Assembly (NCBI GenBank): GCA_031279715.1
Contig: JAITHY010000188.1
Span: forward strand, 1 to 26,985
From: Verrucomicrobiales bacterium
GTDB taxonomy: Bacteria > Verrucomicrobiota > Verrucomicrobiia > Methylacidiphilales > JAAUTS01
Length of the DNA stretch: 26,985 bases
Direction of reading: 5' to 3'
A model generated the notes under the pieces. That model saw nothing but the letters and a program-made list of their open reading frames with translations. It made no database searches and was not told where the DNA came from. Shown piece after piece: positions 1-7,053 of the stretch; position 1 is the stretch's first letter, and every line of letters begins with the position of its first letter. Made by a program: the position numbers and the translations under genes.

Positions 1-111
1 ATCTGGCAACTGAACGAAAACAACCAGCTCCACCTCGACTACGAGGCCGAGTTCGCCACCAAATCCGACAAACCCTGGGGCCTGAACTTCGGCTATCGTT
101 ACCAGTTCTGA
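1..111 (+). CDS. C-terminal end of an outer-membrane beta-barrel protein (partial)
   Basis: The first 36 codons are open from the window edge to a TGA at 109-111. The peptide alternates polar and hydrophobic residues (LHLDYEAEFATKS...WGLNFGYRYQF) and ends in aromatic-x-aromatic with a terminal Phe. That is the usual C-terminal beta-signal recognised by the BAM machinery in barrels and autotransporters. The gene starts outside the window, so the passenger or full barrel cannot be judged. I infer an autotransporter-type or porin-like barrel; the exact family is not determinable from 36 residues. Confidence 0.6.
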   Translation: MWQLNENNQLHLDYEAEFATKSDKPWGLNFGYRYQF

Positions 112-282
112 CCGCCAGCCCCGAGTAGGCGGTGCAAACAGATTTCCGAAAAACAGAAAACAGATTTCCAAGTCTATGAGGCATGAGGGGAGTGCGGCGG
201 GTTAGGCCAGACTTGGCTAAAAACTCACCCAAAGGACACGCCTCCGCACGGCTGGTGATGGTTAGCTTGGCGCAAGGGCGGT

Positions 283-702
283 TTGGGTGGTCGCAGTATC
301 CGCCGCCCGGACGGCGCAGGGGCAGGCGGTGCAAACGGTTGTGCGGCGGGCGACCTCGTCGTCGGGCAGGCGGTCGAGGGCGGCGTATTTGGCGCGGCGT
401 GGTCAACCCAAGGCTACCGAACGCGCCCCTGCGAAGCGACGCTGATGGTCAGCGAGCCGGACGTGCCGCCGTGCGACCCGCCCGTGCGTTTTCGCAAAAA
501 CGTGCCGACAACGTGGCTGTCGCTGACGCTCACCGAGGGCAAGAACCGGCAAGTGCGACGCATGATCGCCGCTGTCGGTCATCCGACATTGCGTTTGGTG
601 CGCTGGAAAATCGGCACGCTGACTCTCAGCGGCATGAAGCCGGGCGAGTGGCGGGAGTTGGGCGCGGCGGAGCGAAAGAAAATTTTTTCGAGTGAAAAAT
701 GA
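283..702 (+). pseudogene. N-terminally truncated RluE/RsuA-family 23S rRNA pseudouridine synthase remnant
   Basis: Codons from about 409 onward read like the C-terminal third of an RluE-type pseudouridine synthase: QGYRTRPCEATLM, then DPPVRFRKNVPTTWLSLTLTEG, KNRQVRRMIAAVGHPTLRLVR and the closing GEWREL. KNRQVRRM...GHPTLRL is the conserved C-terminal block of the family. The catalytic GRLD motif and the N-terminal ~100 residues are not visible in any frame upstream, and 200-400 has a degraded look, so no active enzyme is expected. The family is normally about 180-220 aa. The remnant contains two copies of the window-wide palindromic word (440-454, 617-631). Its TGA (700-702) touches the 3' end of the convergent tRNA gene. 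A frameshifted but recently functional gene is the alternative. Confidence 0.6.
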
Positions 703-773
703 GCCGGCTATCGAGATCGAACCGATGACCCTCTGATTACAAATCAGAGGCATTACCACTGTGCTAAGCCGGC
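702..773 (-). tRNA. tRNA-Thr (anticodon TGT)
   Basis: On the minus strand the sequence folds as a cloverleaf. The 7-bp acceptor stem is perfect (GCCGGCT with AGCCGGC). The D arm is GCA/TGC with AGTGGTAA in the loop. The anticodon stem TCTGA/TCAGA encloses TTTGTAA, giving anticodon TGT (Thr, ACA codons). The variable loop is GGGTC and the T arm is ATCGG-TTCGATC-TCGAT. CCA is not encoded; the discriminator base is T. The pair closing the T loop is G-T rather than the near-invariant G-C, which is slightly odd. The 3' end overlaps the stop codon of the convergent rluE remnant by one base. Confidence 0.93.
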
Positions 774-870
774 AATTTGCACACGCCAAACGGCGTGGAC
801 CGGAAAAAATACACCTTTTGCGCTGACCGTGGCAAGACAATAAATAATTTCCGCGAAAGAATTTAATGCT

Positions 871-1212
871 TTATGCACAGGACTTGCCGGATGAAAATCG
901 GCGAAGATTTGTCCTGTTTGCTTTTGTTGTTGAACGGGTTAACATGCGCCCGACTGCGGGTCGTTTGGCGGAGTTGGTGAGTTTTGCTTCCGGAAAATCG
1001 GGTGCCAATAATTGATACACTTCAATCCGGTAAGCCTTGGCGATTTTTTCCAAGGTGGAAACCCGAATTTCCCGCCGCCGCCCCGCTTCAATGCTTTGGT
1101 AAAATTTGTAATCCAATCCCGCCCGGTGCGCCAGTTCTTCCTGGGTAAAACCATAGAGTGCCCGCAATTCCCGCAAGCGTCCGCGCAGTCGCTCTATGGT
1201 GTTTTCCTCCAC
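871..1212 (-). CDS. XRE/Cro-family helix-turn-helix transcriptional regulator
   Basis: A small DNA-binding regulator. Near the N terminus is a Cro/C1-type HTH: LRELRALYGFTQEELAHRAG, then LDYKFYQSIEAG and STLEKIAKAYRIEVYQLL. The GFTQEELA helix and the recognition helix around YKFYQSIE are typical. The C-terminal ~35 residues are basic and unrecognised. I chose GTG at 1212 (113 aa). The frame stays open upstream to 1359, but that extension would cross the divergent OMP promoter and reads unlike protein. A GGAGGA lies just inside the GTG codon, spaced for an ATA at 1197, so the true start is uncertain. It is divergent from the OMP operon and could control it (inference). Confidence 0.75.
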   Translation of the reverse strand: MEENTIERLRGRLRELRALYGFTQEELAHRAGLDYKFYQSIEAGRRREIRVSTLEKIAKAYRIEVYQLLAPDFPEAKLTNSAKRPAVGRMLTRSTTKANRTNLRRFSSGKSCA

Positions 1213-1257
1213 TGGTAAAAATACTGGATAAATAAGCAAAATTCCAACACCGCAGTA

Positions 1258-1286
1258 TTGACAGTGTGATAAAAGCACCGTATTAT
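1258..1286 (+). promoter_or_regulatory. Sigma70-type promoter of the OMP operon
   Basis: TTGACA at 1258-1263 and TATTAT at 1281-1286 are separated by exactly 17 bp, a near-consensus housekeeping promoter. The expected transcription start, 6-8 bp after the -10 box, falls at about 1292-1294. The first good ATG of the downstream gene is at 1295, so the mRNA would be leaderless or nearly so. It lies in the gap divergent from the XRE regulator gene. Confidence 0.75.
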
Positions 1287-1294
1287 TGGCGGTG

Positions 1295-2188
1295 ATGAAA
1301 GCAACCATCACTTGCATCCAGTTGGCGATAGGCGTGATTGCACTGTCGGGAAATCTCATGGCGCAAACGGAGCCATCCGCCGCGATGAAGCAGTGGGGTA
1401 ATTATCCTTACCTCAAAACCGGAGCGCCGCGCCCCATTACGCTTGGCACCGCCGAGAACGTCAGCGCCACGCCCGATGTCGCGACACCCGTGCAACCGCA
1501 AAACGCGCAGCCGCAAGTCGCCTTTCGCACCACCGCCACAACGCGCAAGCCCGCTTACATCGCCGCCAGTCTCGGCGTCAACGCGGCGCAGCAAGATGAT
1601 AATAATAACGGCGCTGGCAGCAGTTTGCAATCTGGCGCCGGTTACGCTTCCAGTGTGCGGGGAGGCTATACTTGGCAGCTTGGCAATGGGCCGGACAATT
1701 TGCTGGCGCTCTCCCTGGAAGGCGAACTTCTTTACACTTGGAATCCGAATGTCAAATTTATACCCGTTTACCCTAATCACGGCTTGGTCCACGAATGTTA
1801 TGAAGCTAAATCGGAAAAACGCGACCTTCACATTTGGACGCTGCTGGTGAGTCCGGTATTGCGTTTCCAACTCAACAAATTTGTCCCTTACGTCGGGGTG
1901 GGCGTTGGCGGGGCGCTGGCGGTCGCAAGCGCCCCGCTGTCTGAAAACGGAAATTGGTCAGACTCCTCAAACTGGTGGTACAGCATGGCATTCGCGTTCC
2001 AAGGCATGGCCGGCTTTGATTATTATTTCAATGAAAGTTGGAGCATTTTTGCCGAGTACAAATATCTCGGTCTGATCGGCTTGGAATTCAACAACCGGCT
2101 GGATGGCAAAACCGTCGATGACCCTTACAAATCCGACGGCATCCTCAGCAACCACATCGTCAGCGTCGGCGCGCGGTTTCATTTTTAA
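1295..2188 (+). CDS. Outer-membrane beta-barrel protein (OmpA/OMP_b-brl-like), paralogue 1
   Basis: A 297-aa secreted barrel. A signal peptide (MKATITCIQLAIGVIALSG, cleavage probably after NLMAQ) is followed by a low-complexity Pro/Thr/Ala/Gln linker to about residue 80. The barrel then shows repeated amphipathic strands, including the block VPYVGVGVGGALAVAS, FAFQGMAGFDYYF, WSIFAEYKYLGLIGLEF and a final strand GARFHF with terminal Phe. The glycine-rich VGVGVGG turn and AEYKYLGL strand are typical of opacity/OmpW-like eight-stranded barrels. I use ATG 1295; the frame is open from TTG 1286 but that overlaps the -10 box. It heads a three-gene operon (16-bp gap to its paralogue). Function beyond the outer membrane is unknown. 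Confidence 0.8.
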   Translation: MKATITCIQLAIGVIALSGNLMAQTEPSAAMKQWGNYPYLKTGAPRPITLGTAENVSATPDVATPVQPQNAQPQVAFRTTATTRKPAYIAASLGVNAAQQDDNNNGAGSSLQSGAGYASSVRGGYTWQLGNGPDNLLALSLEGELLYTWNPNVKFIPVYPNHGLVHECYEAKSEKRDLHIWTLLVSPVLRFQLNKFVPYVGVGVGGALAVASAPLSENGNWSDSSNWWYSMAFAFQGMAGFDYYFNESWSIFAEYKYLGLIGLEFNNRLDGKTVDDPYKSDGILSNHIVSVGARFHF

Positions 2189-2204
2189 TCAACACTAATT
2201 TCCC

Positions 2205-2957
2205 ATGAAAACAAAACTGAAAATCAAACTGGCAACAGGCATCGGCGCGCTGTTGATAACAAGCTCGGTCAACCTCATGGCGCAAGCCGCGACGGCGGAA
2301 CCCCAGGCCGTGACAGAAAGCAACGCCCGCCCCGCCTTCAAAGCCGACGCGCGGCCAAGGGGAGACGAGCATCATAATTACGTGGCGGTCTATCACGGCG
2401 GAGCAGTGGCGCAAGAGGCAAGCGTCAAGGTTAACAATGCCGCTGATTGGAAATCAAAATCCGCGCTCGGACTTTCGGGCGGGTTCAAATACGGGTTTGT
2501 CACCAAAACGAGCGACGAGTTGATTGCCGTCGCCTTGGAAATAGAATTGCTGAACACGACTTTGTTTGACGTCTATGGGACGGCCAAAGTCGGCAGCGGC
2601 AAAACGGACAAACTGGATTTGTACACCACGGCGCTGATGTTCAATCCGATTTTAGGGTTTCAACTTGACGGGCCGGTGGTGCCCTATGTTGGCTGCGGTT
2701 TGGGCGGGGCATATATCATCGCCAGCGGTTCAAAAGGCCGGTATGGCGATTATTGGAAAACTCACGACGCGCTGGCGATGGCTGTTCAAGGCATTGCCGG
2801 TGTGGATTTTTATGTGACCAAGCGATGGAGCATTTACACGGAATACAAATATCTCGGCTTGATTGGCCCTGATTTTCGCGACAACGGCAACAGCATCAAG
2901 GTGGACGGTATTCTCAATAATCATCTGGTAACCGCGGGTGCCAAGTTTTATTTTTAA
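2205..2957 (+). CDS. Outer-membrane beta-barrel protein, paralogue 2
   Basis: A 250-aa barrel paralogous to the preceding gene. The signal peptide ends in the same NLMAQ motif. Shared blocks are VPYVGCGLGGAYIIASG, AVQGIAGVDFYV, WSIYTEYKYLGLIGPDF and the terminal strand GAKFYF, against the neighbour's VPYVGVGVGGALAVAS, AFQGMAGFDYYF and GARFHF. It is shorter because the Pro/Ala linker after the signal is reduced. No Shine-Dalgarno is visible. The start context ATGAAAACAAAACT is identical to that of the next gene. Tandem duplication is the simplest origin. Role inferred only as an outer-membrane barrel. Confidence 0.8.
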   Translation: MKTKLKIKLATGIGALLITSSVNLMAQAATAEPQAVTESNARPAFKADARPRGDEHHNYVAVYHGGAVAQEASVKVNNAADWKSKSALGLSGGFKYGFVTKTSDELIAVALEIELLNTTLFDVYGTAKVGSGKTDKLDLYTTALMFNPILGFQLDGPVVPYVGCGLGGAYIIASGSKGRYGDYWKTHDALAMAVQGIAGVDFYVTKRWSIYTEYKYLGLIGPDFRDNGNSIKVDGILNNHLVTAGAKFYF

Positions 2958-2975
2958 CCAACACAAAAAAATCCG

Positions 2976-3440
2976 ATGAAAACAAAACTACTCACGGCGC
3001 TGACGATGACGGCGGCGCTGGCCATCACCTTCATCCTCAGCGGCTGCGCCACGGCGCCGATGGCGAGCCAAGCCGCGCACGCAGAGGCGCTGGCGTTCAC
3101 GCCGCCGTTTGGAATGGCCAACATTTACATTATGCGGGATGGACTCCGCGCCCCCCAATTTTTGGCGCTCACCACGATTGACGGTCAGCGGACGGGCGAT
3201 TTGCCAAGCGACGAAACCTATGTAATGAAATCTGTGCCGCCCGGCGTGCACACGGTCGGCTGCATGAATCCCAACAATGGTCTCCTGTGGACGCCTATAA
3301 CTTTCACGGCACAAGCGGGGCAAAATTATTTTTTTGTGACGAATTGCAGCGCTTGGGCGCACCGCTTTCCCATCAAGCAGATAAGTTTCGAGGAAGCACG
3401 CAAAACGCTGAAAAATTGTGAGCGGGTGCAAGGCTTGTGA
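2976..3440 (+). CDS. Lipoprotein, DUF2846-like
   Basis: A 154-aa lipoprotein. The signal peptide MKTKLLTALTMTAALAITFI ends in the lipobox LSGC, so Cys-24 should be lipidated. The mature part (ANIYIMRDGLRAPQ..., the Y-V-M-K-S-V-P-P-G-V-H-T-V block, GQNYFFVTN) resembles DUF2846-type small lipoproteins, whose function is not established. It follows OMP paralogue 2 by 18 bp and is probably the last gene of the operon. The stop at 3438-3440 is followed 14 bp later by the conserved 105-bp block of repeat locus E1. It contains one window-wide palindromic word (TGACGGTCAGCG, 3179-3190). Confidence 0.75.
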   Translation: MKTKLLTALTMTAALAITFILSGCATAPMASQAAHAEALAFTPPFGMANIYIMRDGLRAPQFLALTTIDGQRTGDLPSDETYVMKSVPPGVHTVGCMNPNNGLLWTPITFTAQAGQNYFFVTNCSAWAHRFPIKQISFEEARKTLKNCERVQGL

Positions 3441-3454
3441 CGCTGTTCACAAGG

Positions 3455-3559
3455 GGCGGAAAGATTTCCTCTTCCCAGCCCATTTCAACCCCTCTTTTTA
3501 CTCTTTCCGGGAGAGCTTTTAGCTTAATCAACTCAACGGCAACAACTTACGCTGCCATT
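3455..3559 (+). repeat. Repeat locus E1: conserved 105-bp block abutting the 21-bp array
   Basis: These 105 bp align without a gap to the reverse complement of 23166-23270. I count about 80 identities (~76%) by eye. Best-conserved segments are GGCGGAA, CTTCCCAGCCCA, CTTAAT.AAC.CAACGGCA and CGCTGCCATT. Differences are spread over all three codon positions in the forward reading, so that reading does not look like a conserved protein. In both copies the first palindromic unit starts directly after the final CCATT. Function unknown. Confidence 0.8.
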
Positions 3560-3762
3560 GGGGAAACTTCCTCAGCCGTTGAGGAAACTTCCTCAGTCGT
3601 TGAGGAAACTTCCTCAGCCATTGAGGAAACTTCCTCAGCCATTGGGGAAACTTGCCCAGTCGTTGAAGCAATTGCTTCCGCCATTGAAGCAACTGCTTCC
3701 GTCGTTGAAGCAACTGCTTCTGCCGTTGAAGCAACTGCTTCTGCCGTTCCGGGAAATTGCCC
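3560..3762 (+). repeat. Repeat locus E1: array of 21-bp palindromic repeats
   Basis: About nine full units of 21 bp plus one degenerate unit. Each is a 14-bp palindrome followed by a 7-bp segment. Units 1-5 use arms GAGGAA/TTCCTC (first and fifth slightly degenerate). Units 6-9 use GAAGCA/TGCTTC, one being the perfect palindrome GAAGCAATTGCTTC. The 7-bp segments are AGCCGTT, AGTCGTT, AGCCATT and C/T-initial variants. They are the reverse complements of the linkers in the array at 22906-23165. The unit also folds as a 6-bp stem with a 7-nt loop. The array fills the gap between the lipoprotein and the convergent pyk and overlaps the pyk stop by one base. Open frames across it (e.g. minus strand 3734-3528, heptads such as FPQRLRK ending WQRKLLPLS) follow from the 21-bp period. 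Whether they are translated is unknown. Confidence 0.9.
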
Positions 3763-5180
3763 TAATGTTGGTAGTAATGCAGCGTCCGCAACTGCACTGT
3801 CCAGTAACGGTTCTCATGTGTCACTTGGTCGGTGAGCACCACTAGCTTGCTGCCTTCCGGGAGAAGGTTTTGCTTCAGCATCAAGTTGCGGGCGAGGTCG
3901 ATATTGACGAGGTGATTTTTGTCGAAACTCATCACCAGCGGATAGATGGCGTAACTCAGGCAGAGGCGGCGCGCCAGTTCCAGGTTGGGCGTGACGGCGA
4001 AGATGGTCGAGCATGTCGGGCGCAGAGTGGCGCAGAGTTTCGCGTTCAAGCCACTGTGTGTGAAGATGAGCAGGCCGTCGGCTTGTGTCTCGTTGGCGAG
4101 ATGGACGGCGGCGGCGGCGGCGTGCTCGCGGCGTTGGGTCAGTGTCAGCGTTGAGTGGTATTCGGTTGAAAGATTTTTCTCGATGCGGCTGGCGACTTTG
4201 TCGAGCACTTGCACGCACTTGACGGGGTACAGGCCGACGGTGGTTTCGCCGCTGAGCATGATGGCATCGGCGCGCTCGAAGACGGCGTTGGCGACATCGG
4301 TGATTTCGGCGCGGGTGGGGAGGGGATGGTGAATCATGCTTTCCAGCATATGGGTGGCGACGATGACGGGCTTGCCCGCGTTGAGGCAGGCGTTGATGAT
4401 GTTGCGTTGCACGATGGGCAATTCCTCGTAAGGCCACTCGATGCCGAGGTCGCCGCGCGCGACCATGATGCCGTCCGCCTCGCTGATGATTTCGCTGATG
4501 TTGTGGACGGCGGATTGGTCCTCGATCTTGGCGACTATCAGCGTGTCGGGGCGACCCTCAGCGGCGAGCACTTGGCGCAACAGGGACACATCATTTGCCT
4601 CGCGCACGAACGACAGCGCGACGATGTCCACGCCCATTTCCGCGCCGACTTTCAAGTCGCCGAGGTCTTTCTCCGTCAGCGCGGGGAGCTTGACTTTGAT
4701 GCCGGGCAGGTTGATGTGGCGGCGGCTGCCCATGACGCCGGGGGTCAACACTTCGCAGACCAACTCTTGGTTGCGTTTTTCTTTGACAACCATTTCAATC
4801 ACGCCGTTGTCCACGAGCACGATGTCGCCGACCTTGATGTCTTCCACCAGCGAGTCGTAGTTGGTGTCAACGGAACGTTCCTCCACGGAGACGTGGCCGC
4901 GTACGGTGAAGGTGAACGTGTCGCCGATTTTCAAATCCAACTTGTTGGGCAAATCGCCGGTGCGGATGGCGGGACCTTGCGTGTCCATGAGGATGGCGAC
5001 AGGTCGTCCGAGTTCCGCGCTGATGTCGCGGATGACGGGGATGATGCCGCGTACCCAGTCATGGGCGGCGTGGGACATGTTGAGGCGGAAGACATTGACG
5101 CCGGCGGTGATGAGTTCCCGCAGGACGGCGGGCGATTCCGTTGCGGGACCGAGGGTGGAGATGATTTTGGTTTTGCGCAT
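3762..5180 (-). CDS. pyk: Pyruvate kinase
   Basis: Converts phosphoenolpyruvate and ADP to pyruvate and ATP in the cytoplasm, the last step of glycolysis. At 472 aa it has the normal length. It opens with RKTKIISTLGPAT, followed by VFRLNMSHA, the metal/substrate region MDTQGPAIRTGD and the B-domain. The catalytic stretch is VAKIEDQSAVHNISEII and then DGIMVARGDLGIE (Glu and Asp for Mg, Arg for phosphate). Next comes the Thr/Glu segment ATHMLESM and the MLSGETTVGLYP signature. The C-terminal allosteric-type domain is complete. It is read toward the E1 array, which begins at its TAG stop, so the 3' end of the mRNA would contain the repeats. Two palindromic-word half-sites lie within it (around 4140 and 4675). 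Confidence 0.97.
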   Translation of the reverse strand: MRKTKIISTLGPATESPAVLRELITAGVNVFRLNMSHAAHDWVRGIIPVIRDISAELGRPVAILMDTQGPAIRTGDLPNKLDLKIGDTFTFTVRGHVSVEERSVDTNYDSLVEDIKVGDIVLVDNGVIEMVVKEKRNQELVCEVLTPGVMGSRRHINLPGIKVKLPALTEKDLGDLKVGAEMGVDIVALSFVREANDVSLLRQVLAAEGRPDTLIVAKIEDQSAVHNISEIISEADGIMVARGDLGIEWPYEELPIVQRNIINACLNAGKPVIVATHMLESMIHHPLPTRAEITDVANAVFERADAIMLSGETTVGLYPVKCVQVLDKVASRIEKNLSTEYHSTLTLTQRREHAAAAAVHLANETQADGLLIFTHSGLNAKLCATLRPTCSTIFAVTPNLELARRLCLSYAIYPLVMSFDKNHLVNIDLARNLMLKQNLLPEGSKLVVLTDQVTHENRYWTVQLRTLHYYQH

Positions 5181-5447
5181 GGCGTATTCAACATAGGAGC
5201 TTGGCGGTGAAAAGCAAACAATCTTGCCGACGAGAGCATTGAAACAAGTGTGGGGACGGAATCAGCGCCGCGGGCAGGGTGGAATGCGCGCTGGTGTTCA
5301 AGTGGTCAGACTTTGAAAGCGACAACGGCAGTTGTTCTTTTTGCGCGCCGGTATTGAGTCATGGCGGGTAATTTTAATCGAGAACGAAACTCAGATGATA
5401 ATTTTATTTGTTGTGTTGTCATGGTCAGCGGATGATGGGAAAAGTCT

Positions 5448-5987
5448 ATGACCTATTCAACGCACTATTCATCGCCGGTGGGCACGCTGATGCTGACGAG
5501 CGACGGGAGCAACTTGACCGGCTTGTGGCGCGCGGGGCAAAAATATTTCGCCGCCACGGTGACGGAGCCGCTGACGCTCAGCGACAACCTGCCCGTGCTG
5601 GTTGCCGCGAAAAAGTGGCTGGATAAATACTTTGACGGTCAGCGTCCGGCTATCAAAGATTTGCCACTGGCACCCGCTGGCGGTGAGTTCCGCCAAACCG
5701 TGTGGCGCATCTTGCGAAAAATTCCCCACGGCAAAGTCACCACCTACGGCGACATCGCCGGACAAATCGCGTCGTGCCTGAGCCGCGGCGCCATGTCCGC
5801 CCAAGCCGTCGGCGGCGCTGTCGGTCACAACCCGATTTCCATCATCATCCCCTGCCACCGCGTCATCGGCGCGAACGGCAGCCTGACCGGCTACGCCGGC
5901 GGCATGAAGATGAAAATCAGCTTGCTGACGCTCGAAGGCACGGATATGTCCCGCCTGTTCGCCCCCGCCAAGAGCACCGCGCCTTGA
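5448..5987 (+). CDS. ogt: Methylated-DNA--protein-cysteine S-methyltransferase (O6-alkylguanine repair)
   Basis: Suicide repair enzyme that moves alkyl groups from O6-alkylguanine to its own cysteine. At 179 aa it has the typical two-part layout. An N-terminal RNase-H-like fold (SSPVGTLMLTSDG) is followed by the DNA-binding/active-site domain: FRQTVWRILRKIPHGKVTTYGDIA and then VGGAVGHNPISIIIPCHRVI, with acceptor Cys-136 in PCHRV, and GSLTGYAGG after it. The ATG at 5448 fits the family start. Full CGCTGACGSTCAGCG words occur inside the gene (5569-5583) and just after its stop (5990-6004). The downstream accessory island ends convergently 26 bp away. Confidence 0.95.
   Translation: MTYSTHYSSPVGTLMLTSDGSNLTGLWRAGQKYFAATVTEPLTLSDNLPVLVAAKKWLDKYFDGQRPAIKDLPLAPAGGEFRQTVWRILRKIPHGKVTTYGDIAGQIASCLSRGAMSAQAVGGAVGHNPISIIIPCHRVIGANGSLTGYAGGMKMKISLLTLEGTDMSRLFAPAKSTAP
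5569..5583. repeat. Interspersed palindromic word (inside ogt)
   Basis: CGCTGACGCTCAGCG, perfect 6-bp arms around CGC. It encodes PLTLSD in Ogt. Confidence 0.8.
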
Positions 5988-5989
5988 TG

Positions 5990-6004
5990 CGCTGACGGTC
6001 AGCG
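5990..6004. repeat. Interspersed palindromic word (just after ogt)
   Basis: CGCTGACGGTCAGCG, exact match to the consensus, three bases after the ogt stop codon. It is one of the few intergenic copies. Confidence 0.8.
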
Positions 6005-6013
6005 GTTGATTAC

Positions 6014-7028
6014 TCAATCAGCGGATTGGATTTTTTCACCCGTCAAGTAACGCGCCATTTCCTTGTCAAAATTCGAGATGTAGTTCTGGTCTTGCCGGAT
6101 GCGAAATTGCTCGAAAATTTCTCCGGCTTTTTGAATGGTTTCTTCGTGAGAAACGGTGCCTTTCCCGTGCAGCAAATTCCTCCTGTAGCTTTTGAGGAAA
6201 TTCGCCCAACCAGTCTTGCATGGTCATCAATACTTGATCTTCAGCCATCAGTTCGGCATGGTCAATGAACATCGTGACAATGCGGTTCAGGCGGGAAAGT
6301 TCCTTTTGGTTCAGATAGTTCTTGGCAATCACAATGTCGCGGCGTGTGATTTTTCCATCCGGCGCGGCTTTCCATGTAGTCAGCCCCATGGTTGGGTGTG
6401 CGGAACTCGCTCGTTCGGCAATAAGTTTGTCGGCAGTTTTCCCCATGATAGCAAAATGCAGCTTGTTTTGTACAAAAGAATAAAACTCCCGTGTCAGTTC
6501 GCTTTTCGGGTCGTAATCACAACTGCATTGCTCAAAAATATCCGCTATTTTCTGATAGGCGCGGCGTTCGCTGGCGCGGATTTCACGAATGCGCTCCAGC
6601 AACTCGTCAAAATAATCCTTCCCAAACGGCGCGCCGTTTTTCAGCAAATCATCATTCAGAATAAACCCCTTTTGGATGAACTCGCGCAAGGTCTTGGTCG
6701 CCCATTGCCGGAAGCGGGTTGCCTGCCTTGAGTTCACCCGATAACCGACAGCAATAATTGCGTCGAGATTATAAAATTCAACCATGCGGGAAACCTTGCG
6801 CTCGCCCTCAGTTTGAACTGTTTCCATTTTGGAAGTAGTTGCTTCTTCCTCCAATTCGTCCTCAGCATAGATGTTCTTCAGATGCTTTGTTATGGCAGGA
6901 ACTTGAACGCCGAACAATTCCGCGATAGCCTTCTGTGGCAACCAAAACGTCTCATTTTCAAAACGCACAGAAACGGCGATTTTGTTGTCGGCGGTGGTGT
7001 AGAGAATGATTTTATTTGTGTTGTTCAT
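6014..7028 (-). pseudogene. RhuM-family (virulence RhuM-like) protein gene, frameshifted near its 3' end
   Basis: Residues 1-275 match the RhuM family: IAVSVRFENETFWLPQKAIAELFGV, then EFYNLDAIIAVGYRVNS and TRFRQWATKTLREFIQKGF, then KLHFAIMGKTADKLI and LTTWK. After WLGEF the frame becomes unlike the family and stops at 6066. Skipping one C at 6196-6197 (TTTCCTC read as TTT CTC) restores a RhuM-like tail containing GTVSHEE, QNYISNFDKEMARYL and a TGA at 6014-6016. RhuM proteins occur in genomic islands and near restriction systems; their biochemical role is not settled. It is the last gene of the island, 25 bp after the AlbA_2-like gene. A sequencing error, true decay or +1 frameshifting could explain the break. 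Confidence 0.8.
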
Positions 7029-7053
7029 GGCGAGAATGAATTTTTTTCGACTG

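Noticed and set aside
1213..1359. N-terminal extension of the XRE regulator to ATG 1359
   Set aside because: It would overlap the OMP signal-peptide codons and the promoter, and does not look like XRE sequence.
3437..3835. Plus-strand gene of 132 aa (GGKISSSQP..., then EETSS heptads)
   Set aside because: The similarity to the matching frame in E2 comes from the ungapped nucleotide match. Substitutions are not concentrated at third positions, and E2 lacks an in-frame start codon near the equivalent place.
4209..5210. Long plus-strand open frames opposite pyk, and similar ones opposite carB (e.g. 15131-16699), srkA and smc
   Set aside because: They are shadows of strongly recognisable genes on the other strand, with compositionally biased translations (His/Arg/Asp-rich) and no family resemblance.
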